Shown here piece by piece: positions 26,812-39,201 of a stretch of DNA of 64,000 nt (position 1 is its first letter; each line of letters begins with the position of its first letter). The stretch comes from Mangifera indica (taxonomy: Eukaryota; Streptophyta; Magnoliopsida; Sapindales; Anacardiaceae): positions 18,291,945-18,355,944 of the forward strand of contig NC_058140.1 in the NCBI RefSeq assembly GCF_011075055.1. Direction: 5' to 3'. The position numbers and the translations under genes are program-made. The notes under the pieces were generated by a model that worked only from the letters and a program-made list of their open reading frames with translations, ran no database searches and had not been told where the DNA came from.

Positions 26812-28140
26812 TCAGCGTATGGCGCAACCATGATGGGAAAATCCGAGCCTCGATCTGTCCCTATCAAACTCAAACAAAAATCCTTGCTGCATCAGATTCC
26901 CAATCACCGAAGGCCCAGACTCCTGGTTAATGGGTTGCATCGCCAAACACTCCACCAGCTCACTCGTTTCAATGAAATAATTCCCTTGCGGAGGCCTCAA
27001 CACCGAGCCGCCAACCAATTCGAAACTCAGTTTAGGATAACTCGGTCTCGATGTGCCAGAAATATTCACGCATAGATCAAACCCTTGAATCGGCTCAGCT
27101 GGACTCGGTAACTTCACTTGCCGTTTAAATGCAGCCAATATTTCACGGTATGCTGGAGCCGCCAACAACGTCAAAGTAGTACCCGAGTCAATGATCGTGC
27201 CTCCGTTGCCTAACTCATCGATTGACCAAACGGAAGGGTGGATCGGTAACTTCACATCGTTTAAATATACGCTCTTGATGCCAATGTAGTAGAATGTAGG
27301 AGATAAAGGGTTAACAAGCAACGCAGTGAAGTTGATTTTAGAATTCACACCAACGACGTCGTTCTGTTCACTGCCGATCACTAGAAAACTCGTTGGAGTT
27401 GGAGAGAGAGTGTAGTCCATTAGACAGTAAGAGAACTTGTTACCGAAACGTCGACCAAGTTGAGAAGAAAACGAAATGGGGCCCCGACCGAGGCCCATTA
27501 CACCATTAGCTCCATTGAAGCTCTCACCGGTGACACTGGGACCGGAGTTGTGAAAGCCGCATCCGAAATTGAAATGTTTGAGTTGAAGTTGCTGAGAAGT
27601 AGTAGTATTAAAAGTTATTATCTCTTGAGAGAAGAATCCAGATGTAAGTGAGCCATCAGCGTATGGGTACTCATAACGGCAGGGGCTGTGAAGTTTGGTA
27701 CGGTTACAGGGGTTGGGTTGAGGCGGAGGGGCGAGATTGCGACAGGTGCGTTGAAAACAGTGGTGAGGATAGAATGAAGAAGAGTGACGAGGGAAAAAGG
27801 TAGATCGGGGAGAGTGGAGAGAGCAGTTGCGACAGGCGGAGCACTTGACCCAAATGAGGTCACTGCCGGTGTCGGCTACGAGGAGCAGAGCTTGAGGAGG
27901 TGAGCCAATATGAAGTGAAACGAAGTACTGACCGGAACCAGCGAAGGCCCCGGAAATGACAGGAGATTTGAGGTTTTGGCGGTGGCGATGGTGGCGGTAA
28001 TGGGAAAGGGAGGTTTGAATGTGATGTTGAGAACTGTGGAGCAACGGGAGCTTAAGGAATTGAACTGAAGCGGTGGCGACGGCGGCGTATAATAGAATGG
28101 GGAGTAGAACAGAGAGAGAAGAGAGCGAGAGTGAGAGCAT
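26812..28140 (-). CDS. Secreted A1-family aspartyl protease (pepsin-like, plant atypical type)
   Basis: One intronless frame of 442 residues. The N-terminus (LSSLSVLLPILLYAAVATAS) is a classical signal peptide, giving entry to the secretory pathway. Two catalytic aspartates are present: D90 in ADTGSDLIWVKC and D318 in GTIIDSGTTLTLL, with a flap tyrosine near Y160 (YPYADGS). The Cys-rich insert after the first motif (C100, C103, C106, C129, C133, C145, C154) is typical of plant nucellin/CND41/CDR1-like A1 proteases. The C-terminus has the family block SVIGNLMQQGFLFEFDRD. There is no extended plant-specific saposin-like insert. From memory the closest Arabidopsis match by position is At3g25700. 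The substrate is unknown. A short overlapping frame on the opposite strand is a shadow. Confidence 0.94.
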   Translation of the reverse strand: MLSLSLSSLSVLLPILLYAAVATASVQFLKLPLLHSSQHHIQTSLSHYRHHRHRQNLKSPVISGAFAGSGQYFVSLHIGSPPQALLLVADTGSDLIWVKCSACRNCSLHSPRSTFFPRHSSSFYPHHCFQRTCRNLAPPPQPNPCNRTKLHSPCRYEYPYADGSLTSGFFSQEIITFNTTTSQQLQLKHFNFGCGFHNSGPSVTGESFNGANGVMGLGRGPISFSSQLGRRFGNKFSYCLMDYTLSPTPTSFLVIGSEQNDVVGVNSKINFTALLVNPLSPTFYYIGIKSVYLNDVKLPIHPSVWSIDELGNGGTIIDSGTTLTLLAAPAYREILAAFKRQVKLPSPAEPIQGFDLCVNISGTSRPSYPKLSFELVGGSVLRPPQGNYFIETSELVECLAMQPINQESGPSVIGNLMQQGFLFEFDRDRSRLGFSHHGCAIR

Positions 28141-30729
28141 AGCTGTGGTTGTGGGGAAGAGGACAGCTGGAGAGAGAAGAGAGGAGAGGAGTGTTGTTTT
28201 TGAGATTCAAATGATAATAATGCCCGTACAATTACACATCTGATATCTGTGACTCCTTGGGGATTTTATTTTGCACATTATACAATTACAGAACAGTTGA
28301 TCAATATTAATATTAAAGACGAATGTCTAATTGAGAATCCAATGATTCAGGGTCACGTGCACCATCTACCTACATCTGCAAATGTTGTAGCTAGAATTCA
28401 ATACAAAATCACATCTCTGTTTAACAATATAACATCAAATCAGACGCCTAATTTAAATGCTGACAGGATAATGTTTATTGACCAAAATAGTACTATGAGA
28501 TAGAACCCCAAGCTTCATTAAAGAGGCTTCTTCCTTCTCTATTTATAATTTAAACAGCCAAACTTTAAGACGCCTAACCTAATAATGTTCCTTTTTTAAT
28601 GAAATAAAACATGTCTCGAAGAGCGTGTTAACCCTGAATGAGTTTTTTTGGGTGAAACTCAACTGGGGGCCCGTGGGGATTTATGAGCTACCTATCCATC
28701 CATAAACGACCCACCAACCCGGCTTCTAGTTTGATCAAGTTGGATTTCATCCACCCATGCAGTCTCATTTACACTGCTTAAAGAGCTTTAAGCTTGTTCA
28801 TTTTGCGTACCTAGTTCATCCAAGTTTTGTTTTTAAACTTTATAATCTAATGTATCTAGATATTTTAAAGATCTTACTAGTGATTTAGTCATTTTTATCT
28901 TAATATTCTTATACGAGGTGAGATGTGTATACAAACCCAGTTAGGATTATATTTTAAAAATCTCTGTTATTATTGTTTTACTATCACTTTCATGCTTTGC
29001 TTTCCAGATATCGCATTCCTTGTTCCTGATTCAACCAATCACGTAACAAAAATTTGAAGCAATTAATTATCCTGATGTTGAGAGGGCAGTTTTATACATT
29101 GATAAGGCAACCTTATTTATTCTTTTCCTATTCGAGCATGGGGCTCAATGTTTAAATCTAGCTGAAACATTTACAAATTTGATAAAATATATGTTAAATC
29201 TATAATAATTAATTGCAAGAGGAAGTATGGGGCACACGGAAGAAGCATGTGACTGGAAATTGGAAAGACAAGGTGAAATTAATGCATGTCTTCCTATAAT
29301 GAAAGTTTAAAGACAAGCATACTAAGTTGGGAAAGAAATTGCACTGTGGATTCGGATAATGTTATATGCAAGACCACCTACTCAACTATAATAGTATTTA
29401 TGTAAGAATTTAATATGTTTTTTCCAGTATCAAGAAACTCCACCTGAATTGGACTGTAAAACAAACTTCAAATCTAATAACCAAATTGAATGTGGTAAGT
29501 TCACGGGCTGATTGTAGTGTATGAAAGGTGGCTGTGAATAATGAAGATTGTGTTTAAATGCGTAAGCAATTTCTGAAGTTATTTTAATGCGTTGCTGTAC
29601 TTTTTTTTCCAGTTGTAGTTTTTGATCGTGTTTTATACAAGTTCTAATTGTAGTACAACCTGTTGCCCTATTTTCATGCTTACAATTATCATTATGTACA
29701 AAATCCCAAAAGGAAATCAAACTTATTATGAAAAGAAAAGAAAGCTGCACGTCTTTGCAGAGCAACTGAGAAGAACTAGGGCTACTTGCTGCAACTCTAA
29801 ATTTCTTTTCAACCTTCTTTCCAACAGGCCATTTCTTATTTTCTTTTTCTTTTTTCTTCTTGCAAGCAAACATTAAATTCAGTCGACTAACTAAAGCAAC
29901 TTAACGTAATAAATTAACACAAAAGTTAAAACTAAATTAAGCTAAAGGCGTAAGTGTTTTCATGCAAGTGCATTTAATTTACAGTACGGTAATGTCCCAT
30001 TTACGAACGTAGCTAAAAGTTTGAGATTTTGTAAATTTTTTTTATCATATGTAGATGACATTCGAGGATATAATAATTTCTTTTTCTTCCAAGAGAAGTT
30101 TTACTTCTATGCGAACAATCAAATTAAATTACATGTGTCATGATCCATAGCCTAAAATTAATTATAAGTGGAGGGAAATTTTTGGTAGACTTAGCAGACA
30201 TAATTAATGAATGCATTACTAATGCAGGTATTATCCACCTTAAATCTAGTCTTATTCATTAATATCATTCTCCACAATGCCCTGGAACGAATAAAAGAAA
30301 AAGATTAAGTTAAGTAGAAGCCAGATCAGATGAGGAAAGATTTACAAAAGACCTTAATGGTTGAACATCGATCTAGAGGGAGTAGATTCCTGTAACAGAA
30401 ACATATACATAATTCTCATTTTATGCTTGTTCATCAATGTTTAGGTTTTGGGAAAGAATTTTATGGGACATCAGGAACAGTGAAGAAAATGGCAGTTTGA
30501 CTCTACAATAAGTTGTTCACTGATTCAACCTAGAAAACCTCAAGGTTCAAGTTATGACTAACTATTAATTGGGATATTACACATTCCACTAATTTTTCAA
30601 AAGAATTGTAGTTATTAGAAATTGATGTTATGAAGTGTTGAAAGCAGCCTTTGTTAATTTATTAAAACTCGATGGATACGCAAAGAAGATTAAGGGACCC
30701 AGATGGTTTAATTACTCTATGCTTTTAGT

Positions 30730-30791
<62 letters not shown>

Positions 30792-32021
30792 AATTAGTAT
30801 CAAGGTATACTAGCTTGCTCAAAGTTTTCCAATATTTCATTTGTCTTTTTCTATTGCTTTAATTTGAGTAGAATAGCTAGACCAACTCAATGTTCGAAAA
30901 ATCAGAACACTGAAAACTGACAGTACAAAGATACCAAAAAAGCTCAACTAGAAAAAGAGAGAACCTTTAACAAAGACTTTCATAGATTCTCGGGTATAGC
31001 TTCATACAAGTTTATCAAGGGGTTTAGCTGTAAGGTTCGTGCATGCAGTCTTTTCCCCACGCATCTAAAAATGTTTTATGATTAGGCAGATATATAGTTA
31101 TTTGAATTCATGCTAAGAAGCAACTGAAGACAGAATAACATAATTTTCCAACATTCCAATTTATCCATTTTTAGTAATGCAAAAACACCCCGACTAAAGA
31201 GGCGGAGAGTATTTATTTTTGTTTTATAGAATTTTTAATATATATATTATCATCTTAATCATCTCAAATGCCCAATGCCACTACTATTTGCCTCATTTTA
31301 TGGCAAGCTTGGCCTCTGCAGCCATTACATGCGCCGGTTTAGGGAAATAAATATCATTATGACTTAGTGTATGGGGAAGCAAGAATGTTAACTTATTTCT
31401 ATAGGGAGAGTACCAGAATAAGAGCAAGATCGAAACAAACTCTGTACTTAATAACTGATCTATGTAAAGAGGCAGTTTCGTTTAAGCTGATTCAAAAGGC
31501 TCGGAGAAGTGTAACATTATGTTATATATAGACTAATAATTATACAAGAAATTAGAGAAAGTAAAAATTCGAGCTATGCTCATTTATGGGCATATATGCG
31601 CATGCAATGAGAGAGAAACGAAAGTGACATATATGGTCATACAGTCAAAGAACTCTGCTCTCCCACGGGCGGGAAAAGCAGATGCAATAGCCAACAGGTA
31701 CATGAATCTGTTCAATTGCTTTAATCAATAATTGTCCTTTCTTCTTTCTTTCTTTCTCCACTCTCCCTAGCTAGGTTTTCTGGAGGTAGATAGACATGTC
31801 TAAACCTTTTCCTCCTTTATATATAATAAGTATATATCTATTCCTATATTTAAATATATTCAAAATATATACTTAATTTTACAATTCTTATCATTACCTC
31901 ACCGCAGCTCTTCTGTTTCTGTCACTTTTTTTCATCCTCTATTTTAGATCTGTATCGTAGTTTTTACAGAAAACACACTTCAAAGGCATAAAAAGAGAAG
32001 AAGAAAGATTTCGCATTCTCT
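28141..32021. other. Gene-free interval upstream of the TCP gene
   Basis: No supported gene. It contains the divergent promoter space of the protease (minus) and the TCP gene (plus), an (AT)28 microsatellite and AT-rich sequence. A 147-codon minus-strand frame at 29430-29873 has Lys-rich, low-complexity content, no motif and no conserved context. Confidence 0.5.
30733..30788. repeat. (AT)28 microsatellite
   Basis: Fifty-six bases of uninterrupted AT dinucleotides, about 1.3 kb upstream of the TCP start codon. It is likely to be length-polymorphic and prone to sequencing error. Confidence 0.95.
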
Positions 32022-32030
32022 TATAAATAC
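32022..32030 (+). promoter_or_regulatory. Candidate TATA box of the TCP gene
   Basis: TATAAATAC lies 73 bp upstream of the ATG at 32103, after a purine-rich stretch. Transcription starting about 30 bp downstream would leave a short 5' leader. Confidence 0.5.
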
Positions 32031-32102
32031 CACTTTCTAAGCTAAACTTTTCTATTTTTATTGGCCTATCCTTTCGTCGGTTTCGATACCTATTCTTAAG
32101 CC

Positions 32103-33485
32103 ATGTTTCCATCAGGTAGCAACTGTAACCCCTTTCCTTTCACAAATCAAACCATGCTTGGAACAGAGAATGGAAACCCTAGCTCTTCACAGGAACATCA
32201 ATATCATCCCTCACCATTACCGCTCTTCTCTGAACCCTTCCTTGCTGACGAAAATGAATTGCTTATGACTCAAATTCTATCACATGAACCAATCATGTTT
32301 TCCAGTTCTAATCAGGAAGCTCAGAGTGAGATTGAAGTGGCATCTCCAATGAAAGTAACAAAAAGAACCATGAGGAACAAGATAAGTGTGAGTAGTGAGA
32401 AGAATGGTGAAAAGCAGGCGAATCCCCGAAAGAGAGCTGGAAAAAAGGACAGGCACAGCAAGATCCACACGGCTAAAGGCCTGAGAGATCGCCGAATGAG
32501 GCTGTCCCTTCAAATTGCTCGTAAATTTTTTGATCTTCAAGACACGTTAGGCTTTGACAAAGCCAGCAAGACTATCGAGTGGCTATTCTCCAAATCCAAG
32601 GCTGCAATCAAGGAACTTACTGAGACTTTTCCCGGTTTCAAAAAACGATGTGGTGGTGCTAGGAGTCTTTCGTCTACTTCCGAGAGCGAAGTAGTCTCAG
32701 GATTAAAGTGCAGCGAAGGAGCTCTGGTTGTAAGAGAACCTTTGATGGCCACCCCTAGAGAGGCAAAGAATAAAAAATCAGAAAAAGCAAAGGAATCCAG
32801 GGAGAAAGCAACGGCAAGGGAAAGACCAATTGAGAAGATGAAGAGATCAAAACATTGTTCTAACGAAGCAAACCCGAAAGATTTAGAACCATTTGGGTCA
32901 ACTAGTACCCTTCCGACCACTCAAAATTTCGGTCCTTGTGGCCAAGAAATGAATTCGTTCCTGAAGGTGGTGGCTGAAGAAGAAGCTGGCACTTGTTACT
33001 TGCCAGAACATGAGATGGACCCTGTGAGCGTCATTGAGAAGTTTCTTGGAGTTGCTCCAGGATCGTCATCCACCTTCATTTACGCACACAACATTGCAGA
33101 ATCAAGTGCCGGAAATTTCCATCAAAAGAATGCACTTTTTACGGGAAATTGGGACAATACCAACAACGATGGGCTTCAGTATACTTATTGTACAGAGACA
33201 AACATGATGGAATTAACAGGCAATCTCCAAGTACAAAACCCCTGTGCAATCTACACGATCAATCAAAATGACCAGGCTAGAAAATCTAGCTCAAATTTCA
33301 TGACCACCACAAATGCCCATCACCAAAACCCTAACTCCGTTTTCATGTCTCCCTCAAATGCCCATGAACAAAACCCTAGTTCAATTCCCATGACCACCTC
33401 AAATATTGATTCACAGTCTCACCTGCTACAAAACCAATTTTCCAGCAACCCCAATGTTTCTAACAAATATTACCGTTTGAATTGA
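32103..33485 (+). CDS. TCP12: TCP transcription factor, CYC/TB1 class (BRC1/BRC2-like)
   Basis: A 460-codon frame. The TCP domain lies at about residues 114-172 ([20 protein letters not shown], helix [18 protein letters not shown], helix [22 protein letters not shown]). The basic-region spacing and the KAAIKEL end are class II CYC/TB1 features. An 18-residue R domain, polar and charged, is at about 229-246 ([18 protein letters not shown]), which confirms the CYC/TB1 branch. A CSEG motif near 203 sits where the ECE motif of this group falls. BRC1/BRC2 proteins act in the nucleus of axillary buds to hold back shoot branching. BRC2/TCP12 is preferred over BRC1 from gene order (in Arabidopsis TCP12 is next to T5L1). 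Residues 385-425 hold a 15-residue tandem repeat. Relatives often have a small 3' intron, so the exact C-terminus needs transcript support. Confidence 0.9.
   Translation: MFPSGSNCNPFPFTNQTMLGTENGNPSSSQEHQYHPSPLPLFSEPFLADENELLMTQILSHEPIMFSSSNQEAQSEIEVASPMKVTKRTMRNKISVSSEKNGEKQANPRKRAGKKDRHSKIHTAKGLRDRRMRLSLQIARKFFDLQDTLGFDKASKTIEWLFSKSKAAIKELTETFPGFKKRCGGARSLSSTSESEVVSGLKCSEGALVVREPLMATPREAKNKKSEKAKESREKATARERPIEKMKRSKHCSNEANPKDLEPFGSTSTLPTTQNFGPCGQEMNSFLKVVAEEEAGTCYLPEHEMDPVSVIEKFLGVAPGSSSTFIYAHNIAESSAGNFHQKNALFTGNWDNTNNDGLQYTYCTETNMMELTGNLQVQNPCAIYTINQNDQARKSSSNFMTTTNAHHQNPNSVFMSPSNAHEQNPSSIPMTTSNIDSQSHLLQNQFSSNPNVSNKYYRLN
33296..33415 (+). repeat. 45-bp coding tandem repeat in the TCP gene
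   Basis: ATG-centred units start at 33300, 33345 and 33390. They share ATGaccaccacaAATGCCC-like sequence and encode [22 protein letters not shown] and MTTSNIDSQ variants. The period is 15 codons, so the frame is kept; the third unit is diverged. Confidence 0.8.
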
Positions 33486-35837
33486 AGAGTAAATGCTCTT
33501 TTTAAGTGTATGAACAAGAAAAGTTGCTTGGCTTATCTCCGTTTCTTCCATAAAGTGAGTCCCTCCTCGCTTGGACGATTGAATACTGGGGATTTAATAT
33601 TTCTTCTGGTTTATGAGAACTTGAAATTATGTTGTGTTGTATTTATTGTAATAAATGCTATCGTGTTTCTTTTTTCGTTTGTTGGTTTATCCAGTCATCC
33701 TTTTGTTTTGCATTATGAGGTAACTATTCATATATGATCGTGTTAACTCAAGATTGAAATAGCAAAGATACACTACAAATCTTTTAATGGAAATACTACC
33801 TGCTGAAATGCTGATGCAAATAACTTGAAATGTTGATGCATTTCCTTCTAACACCCAACATTTATAAAAAGAATAAAAATTCCAATGTATCCAGGAGTTA
33901 GATCAAATGAAGAGAAGATAAAACTCATGCAGGAATAGAGATATATACCTGAATATTTTCCTTTGATCTCTTTGTTCCTTCATAATTGGCTAGAAAGGAT
34001 ATACATGCTAGTACCTAGGACAACATCGTGAGATTTAATGGCTTAGCAAGGAACCCCTAAAAAAAATCTAGAAATGGAAATCCCGGAGAGGTAAGACTGA
34101 AAACATGCTTGGCCCGTTTATTTTTTTTGTTCCTTCATCATTTCTTGTGCTCATATAGATTATGGATAAGAAAATGCACTTTCTTACCAAAAGAACTGCT
34201 AGATGAGAGTACACTGCCTCACGGGTTCAAGAACCAAACATGGACTGTTGGCCCCAGTTTCATATTGGGTGGTTCCAACAGAAATTCAAACTTATCTAGG
34301 CGATCAGATTCAGAGCTAGCTGCTTTACCCAGGTAGAATTTTATTATTATCAGATTTTTTTTTTCCTCCTGACAGCATTCCACTGTCCTAACAAAGTTCT
34401 GATTAATAACAGATCTTCCTCCAACAGAATTGAACGGGTTATACAGTCGGTTCATGATTATGATGAATTAATCCTTAATAAATTAATAGTAGGTTTTAAA
34501 GAGTGTATTTTTAAAAACTAGTTGACTGATTATAGAACTTTCAGTTATAATTAAGCATAGGATTTCGGGATATACGGCAAGAAGATCCAATCTGTTGACC
34601 CTATAGTCTGAGAATTTAGGACTCTCTATTATATCCGGATAATGTTCTGAATTCCAATACATTAGTTATATATATTCATACCGGAATATGATGCACTGAT
34701 GCAACATTATACGTTGAAGACATTTATATTTTTTAGCTTGAAGACTTTTAGAAGAAATTTTCAAGGTACAACAGCTGTATAAGGCCATTTATATGACAAT
34801 AGTGAATAAATTTATATTATTTATGTATTATTAATTTCTCAAAGCAAAATTTTAGAAGGGAGGTGCAATTCCTTTCTCCCTGTTTTAAATTATTGACAAT
34901 AAGTGCAGCTAATTCAGTAGACACTGGACCAAATACAGTTGGTATACTGCAAAACCATAGATGACCTAAGTATTCAGCCCAGCCGTTTTTTGGAAGATCT
35001 AACTTCACTTCTAAGTAATATCCCTACGGCCATAAAAAACTTCATGGCATCCAGGTTTCAATTATCGGTAGGATTGAGTTACCTTTACCTAGCAGTTTTC
35101 AGTTTGACCATATGTGGTTGTGCAGGTGGTTCTTTTTTTTTTTTTTTTGTATTTATGAATTTTTTTGTGATATTTAACGCCTATTATTTCTTGAGCTTGC
35201 ACCTGCTAGGTGGGTTTGTTCAAAAAAAACTTTGACTGTACTCCCATTGAAGGACAGAAGTAAAAACTTAAAGCTCCTCAGCATGGTCTATCCAGTAGGA
35301 ACCCTGGAAACTAAATATCATTTCTCCAATTATGTTTATCGATCATACACTAACTTTCTCGTAAAAATGGCAGAAAGCCCCAATGCTATTGCCATCACTG
35401 AGTAGAGAATCCCTATATAACATGAAAAAAAGGCATATTAGGAACAAGGAGAAATTAAAGAAGCATCCAAAAGGTGGCATCAGGCAGAAATGGAGGCATG
35501 AATATACTCACCAGACACGATTTTTTCCAAATATATTCAGCACTCTCTATTCCGGCAGCCTATTTCCTATAGAAGAGAGAAAGAAGAGAAAACGATTTGT
35601 TAACTCCATCATCTCAACTAACATCCTTCATATCCTCCCTCAAAACAAAATTTCCAAATTTTATCTTGAATGAAGGATGGCGAAAAACAACTTTCCAACT
35701 CAACAAACTTTCGACCATTGTTCCAATATAGCACACAACCAAAATATAACTCCTCCCTGAGATCAAAAACGTCTTCTCAAAATCAACCCTTCTTCCAAAT
35801 TATTTACTCATCCTTGAAGCCAAAACTTCTATACTTT
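33486..35837. other. Intergenic DNA after the TCP gene
   Basis: The first few hundred bases are the likely 3' UTR of the TCP gene. No supported gene follows. A 75-codon plus frame at 34109-34336 and frames near 34939-35235 and 35383-35673 show no recognisable motif. Part of 35400-35837 may belong to the 3' flank or LTR of the Copia remnant next to it, but I could not define an LTR pair. Confidence 0.4.
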
Positions 35838-36480
35838 TCAGCTTTCACTTTTTCCCATACCGAACTCCTGTACAACATTCTCTTCTCCATTACTCAACTC
35901 CTCTGGAATACTCTTTGTATTATAGTAAACCCCATTCAATTTGCTTCTTAAACTGCAAAATCTAGCTGCTGAAAAAGGCTTTGTCAGCACACCCGCAATT
36001 TGAAATTTTGAAGATACATACTGCACTTCAAGAATCTTTGCAGCAATTTGCTCCCGAATGAAATGAACATCAAGTTCTATAAGTTTAGTTCGACTGTGAA
36101 ACACTGAGTTGGAAGCTAAAGCATCCGCACTGATGTTATCACACGACACACCACTGCTTGATCTACATCTGGGTTACTTGTCTCAAACAAACTCTAGAGC
36201 CAATCAATTTCTGTGAAAACCTTACCAAGAGATCTATATTTTGATTCTGTCGAAGACAAGGCCACCACCCTTTGGGTACGTGAACACCACTGTACTAAAT
36301 TACCACCAAAGAATACAAAAAAACCACTGGAACTTATTCTATCACCAAGATCTCATGCCCAATCAACATCAAAATAAGCTTCCACTTTGAAACCGAAGCT
36401 GGTCGAACAAAATTCCAAGATGCAACGTCCCACAACAGAGTCTAACTCGTCTTGCTTATAAGACTTATATATTATGCCTC
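35838..36480 (-). pseudogene. Decayed Ty1/Copia retrotransposon remnant (RNase H end of pol)
   Basis: On the minus strand the last open part (36149-35838) has typical Copia RNase H wording: CDNISADALASN, HSRTKLIELDVHFIRE and VLTKPFSAARF. Upstream (about 36400-36180) the preceding RNase H blocks are still readable (ALSSTESKYRSL) but are interrupted by in-frame stops and at least one frameshift. No integrase, protease or gag region and no intact LTR pair are visible, so this is a dead fragment. Confidence 0.8.
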
Positions 36481-36969
36481 TACTAAATTATAGTATTTCA
36501 TCATTGCTTCAGGCACATGTTTCTTTTTCGATGTGTTTAGATCAATAGATCATGAATCAAATCTAGCGACAATCTAGATTTAATTTTCCTTGAGATTTTC
36601 CACGTACAACTTTAAATGTTTCACTTACAGGTGATTTAGTTTTTTGAAGGAAATTGAAGAATAAGCAATGGCTCACTAAGTTTTTGCCTAATCGTTGCAT
36701 TACTGATCTAGCATTGTCAAATTCAAGATGTTAATGGCAAAAATCCACCAACGAGAGATAATTAAAATTAGAAGTATAATCTCATGCAAGCAATAAGACT
36801 TTTAGAGTGATTCGGTTGTTTGATCAGAAACCTAGGTCTATTATTATGATATTACTGTTGTAGATAAATTTTGACAGAGTAATAATATTAGATACCAAAA
36901 TGTTGTCCCTTCAGCTTTTTAGTCAAGGGGGAGGGATAAATATGTAATTATACCTATAGATACAGCATA

Positions 36970-37799
36970 GGCCAAAGGACTATGTCCCTCCCAAGGATTA
37001 TTGTTTTTTGAAGTATCCCCTTTAACTTTGAAAATCCCAAATGTCCACCTATGAGCAGTTAAAGTTAACGAAACTTTAACCCCTTGAAATTTTATCTCTT
37101 TTTCCTCCCTAAATTTTAAAAACTAAAAGTTTTCTTCCAACCTAAGTTTTAAAAAATAACAGTTTCCCTCTAAGGTTTGGTTTTCAAATCTCCGATGTCA
37201 AATCCGACGCCGTTGCCGGTTGTTTATTCCTTCCGAAGCTTCCTCTCTCTATCCATTTGGACACTCGATCGACGTCAAATGAGGCTTAGAAGACGACAGG
37301 AGACGAAAAGCTTCGTTAGGGAAGCCGAAGCTCTTCGTCTTCCCAGACGAAGAACACATCTTCATTTTTGTTTGGGAAGACAAATGAAGACGAAGAGCTT
37401 CATCTTCCCCGATGAAGCTCTTCGTCTTTCAAAAGAAGATCGATGTCGAACGAGTATCCAAATGGATGGAGAGAGACCTTCGAAGGGAGAGAAAGCTTCG
37501 GGAGGGATAGACAGTCGACAATGTTGCCAAATTTAGCGTCGAAAATCTAGAAACCAAACCCTAAGGGGAAACCATCATTTTTAAAACTTCAGTTGGGGGA
37601 AAACTTTTAGTTTTCAAAATTTAGGGGAGAAAAAAGAGATTATATTTTAGTTTATTTTTAATATTATAGATAAAATGACGATTTTACTTTTACTACCGTT
37701 AATTTTAACTGTTCATGGATAAGTATTTGAGATTTTCAAAGTTAAAGGGAGGATACTAGGAAAAACAACAATCCTTGAGTGGAAAATAGTCCTTTGGCC
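36970..37799. mobile_element. Mutator-like fold-back element, second copy with target duplication
   Basis: 830 bp, starting GGCCAAAGGACTATGTCCCT and ending GGAAAATAGTCCTTTGGCC. It is flanked by TACAGCATA (36961-36969) and TACAACATA (37800-37808), an 8/9 match. The arm sequence (CACCTATGAGCAGTTAAAGTTAACG) and the GC-richer centre with GAAGACGAAG words match the 15589-16431 copy. Arms pair with each other across the whole element. The 119-codon frame at 37177-37536 is palindromic content, not a gene. Confidence 0.85.
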
Positions 37800-37808
37800 T
37801 ACAACATA

Positions 37809-38293
37809 TCCCAACACATTTTATGTAGATGTCTAATGAAATATGATAATCATACTATCTCGTAAGGATAGAAGATAATTCTTATCTGATAAATGTACTA
37901 AGTTGAGATAAAATATGGTTGAGCAAATTGCTAAATTGACCAAATTCATCCTTTCTGCTATTTTTAGATAAGATTCATGCTCACAATCTTATGTAAATAA
38001 CATGATTAGTCACTCTATATTGCTCACATAGCCTCTTGTTGTATAATGACTAGACACATTTTTGTGTAGCTTTGATAAATTATCTATCCAGCAAGAAGCA
38101 GTCCCATAATTCAAATCTTGAGGTTATAAAAAAAAAAAAAAAGAAAGAAAGGAAGCACCTAAGAAAGAAGACGAAATAGCTAGAAATTTGTGAAGTGATG
38201 GACACTTAGAGATGGAGTCCTCCCAAAAAAAAATGAAAAACTGAAAATTTTAATAATAAAATTAGTAACAGCAAAGCAGTAACGTTAATAGAA
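37809..38293. other. Short gene-free spacer between two fold-back elements
   Basis: AT-rich with a poly-A run at 38130-38145; nothing recognisable. Confidence 0.5.
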
Positions 38294-39201
38294 GGCCAAA
38301 AAACTGTTTTCCACTGAGTTTTAGTCCTCTCACAAACATCCACCCACGGAGTTTCAAATCTCATCCATCATCTAATTTTAGTTAACTTTTTTATTAATTA
38401 TAAAAGTAAAATCTTCATTTTTTTTATTAATATTAAAATAAATAAAATTACATCTAATTTTCTCATTTTAGTTTAACAAACTAACAATTCTCTCTTTCCC
38501 CACTCAAAAGTTTAAAAAATTGCATTTCTATCAGTTAGGGTTTTATTTTTTCATTTGGACTTTCCGATAACCAATCGGTTTCAATCGTCGATAGGTCTTC
38601 TATGCATTTTCCTCTCTGGTGGTTTCCTGACATGAAAACCACCCAAAATTTGACTGAAACGATCAGATGACATCACAAAGATCTATGCGTTGTTCAAACA
38701 ATGTATATGTTTGTGCATCATTTAGATGACGCACATGTCTGTGCATCGTCTGACTAAAGCACAAAAGGTTAGTGATGCATAAAATTGTGTGACATTGTAC
38801 GATCATTTCGATCAGATTTTGACTGATTTCTATATTCAAAAACCGTCAGGGAGGGGGATGCACAGAATTTCAGTTGATCATCGGAACCAGTTGGTCATTA
38901 GAAAGCTCAAATGAAAAAATAAAACTCTAACAGAAGAGAAAATACGAGCTTTTAAATTTGTAGGTGTGAGAAAATTATTAGTTTTTTAAATTAAAGAAGA
39001 AAATAAAATATAATTTTATTTATTTTAATATTAATAATAAAATAATAATTTTACTCATACAACTAATAGAAAAATTTAACTTGAGTTGAATAATAGGTGG
39101 ATGGGTTTTTGAAATCTATGGATGGGTATTTGGGAATAGAATAAAACATGGGTGGGTATTTAGGGATAGAATAAAACATGGTTGGGGAAAGTGTTTTCGC
39201 C
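38294..39201. mobile_element. Diverged Mutator-like fold-back element
   Basis: Starts GGCCAAAAAACTGTTTTCCA and ends GGGGAAAGTGTTTTCGCC, with inverted arms carrying CATCCACCCACGGAGTTTC at left and a loosely complementary GGTGGATGGG at right. Candidate flanking duplication TTAATAGAA against TCGATAAAA is only 6/9. A tandem repeat of GGGTATTTGGGAATAGAATA-type units (about 39122-39180) lies in the right arm. Confidence 0.6.

Noticed and set aside
29430..29873. 147-codon minus-strand frame
   Set aside because: Low-complexity Lys-rich start, no motif, no splice partners, and AT-driven composition.
34109..34336. 75-codon frame after the TCP gene
   Set aside because: Balanced composition looked promising (WTVGPSFILGGSN), but no family is recognised and no adjoining exon could be found.
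37177..37536. 119-codon plus-strand frame
   Set aside because: Same palindromic core in a second copy of the element.
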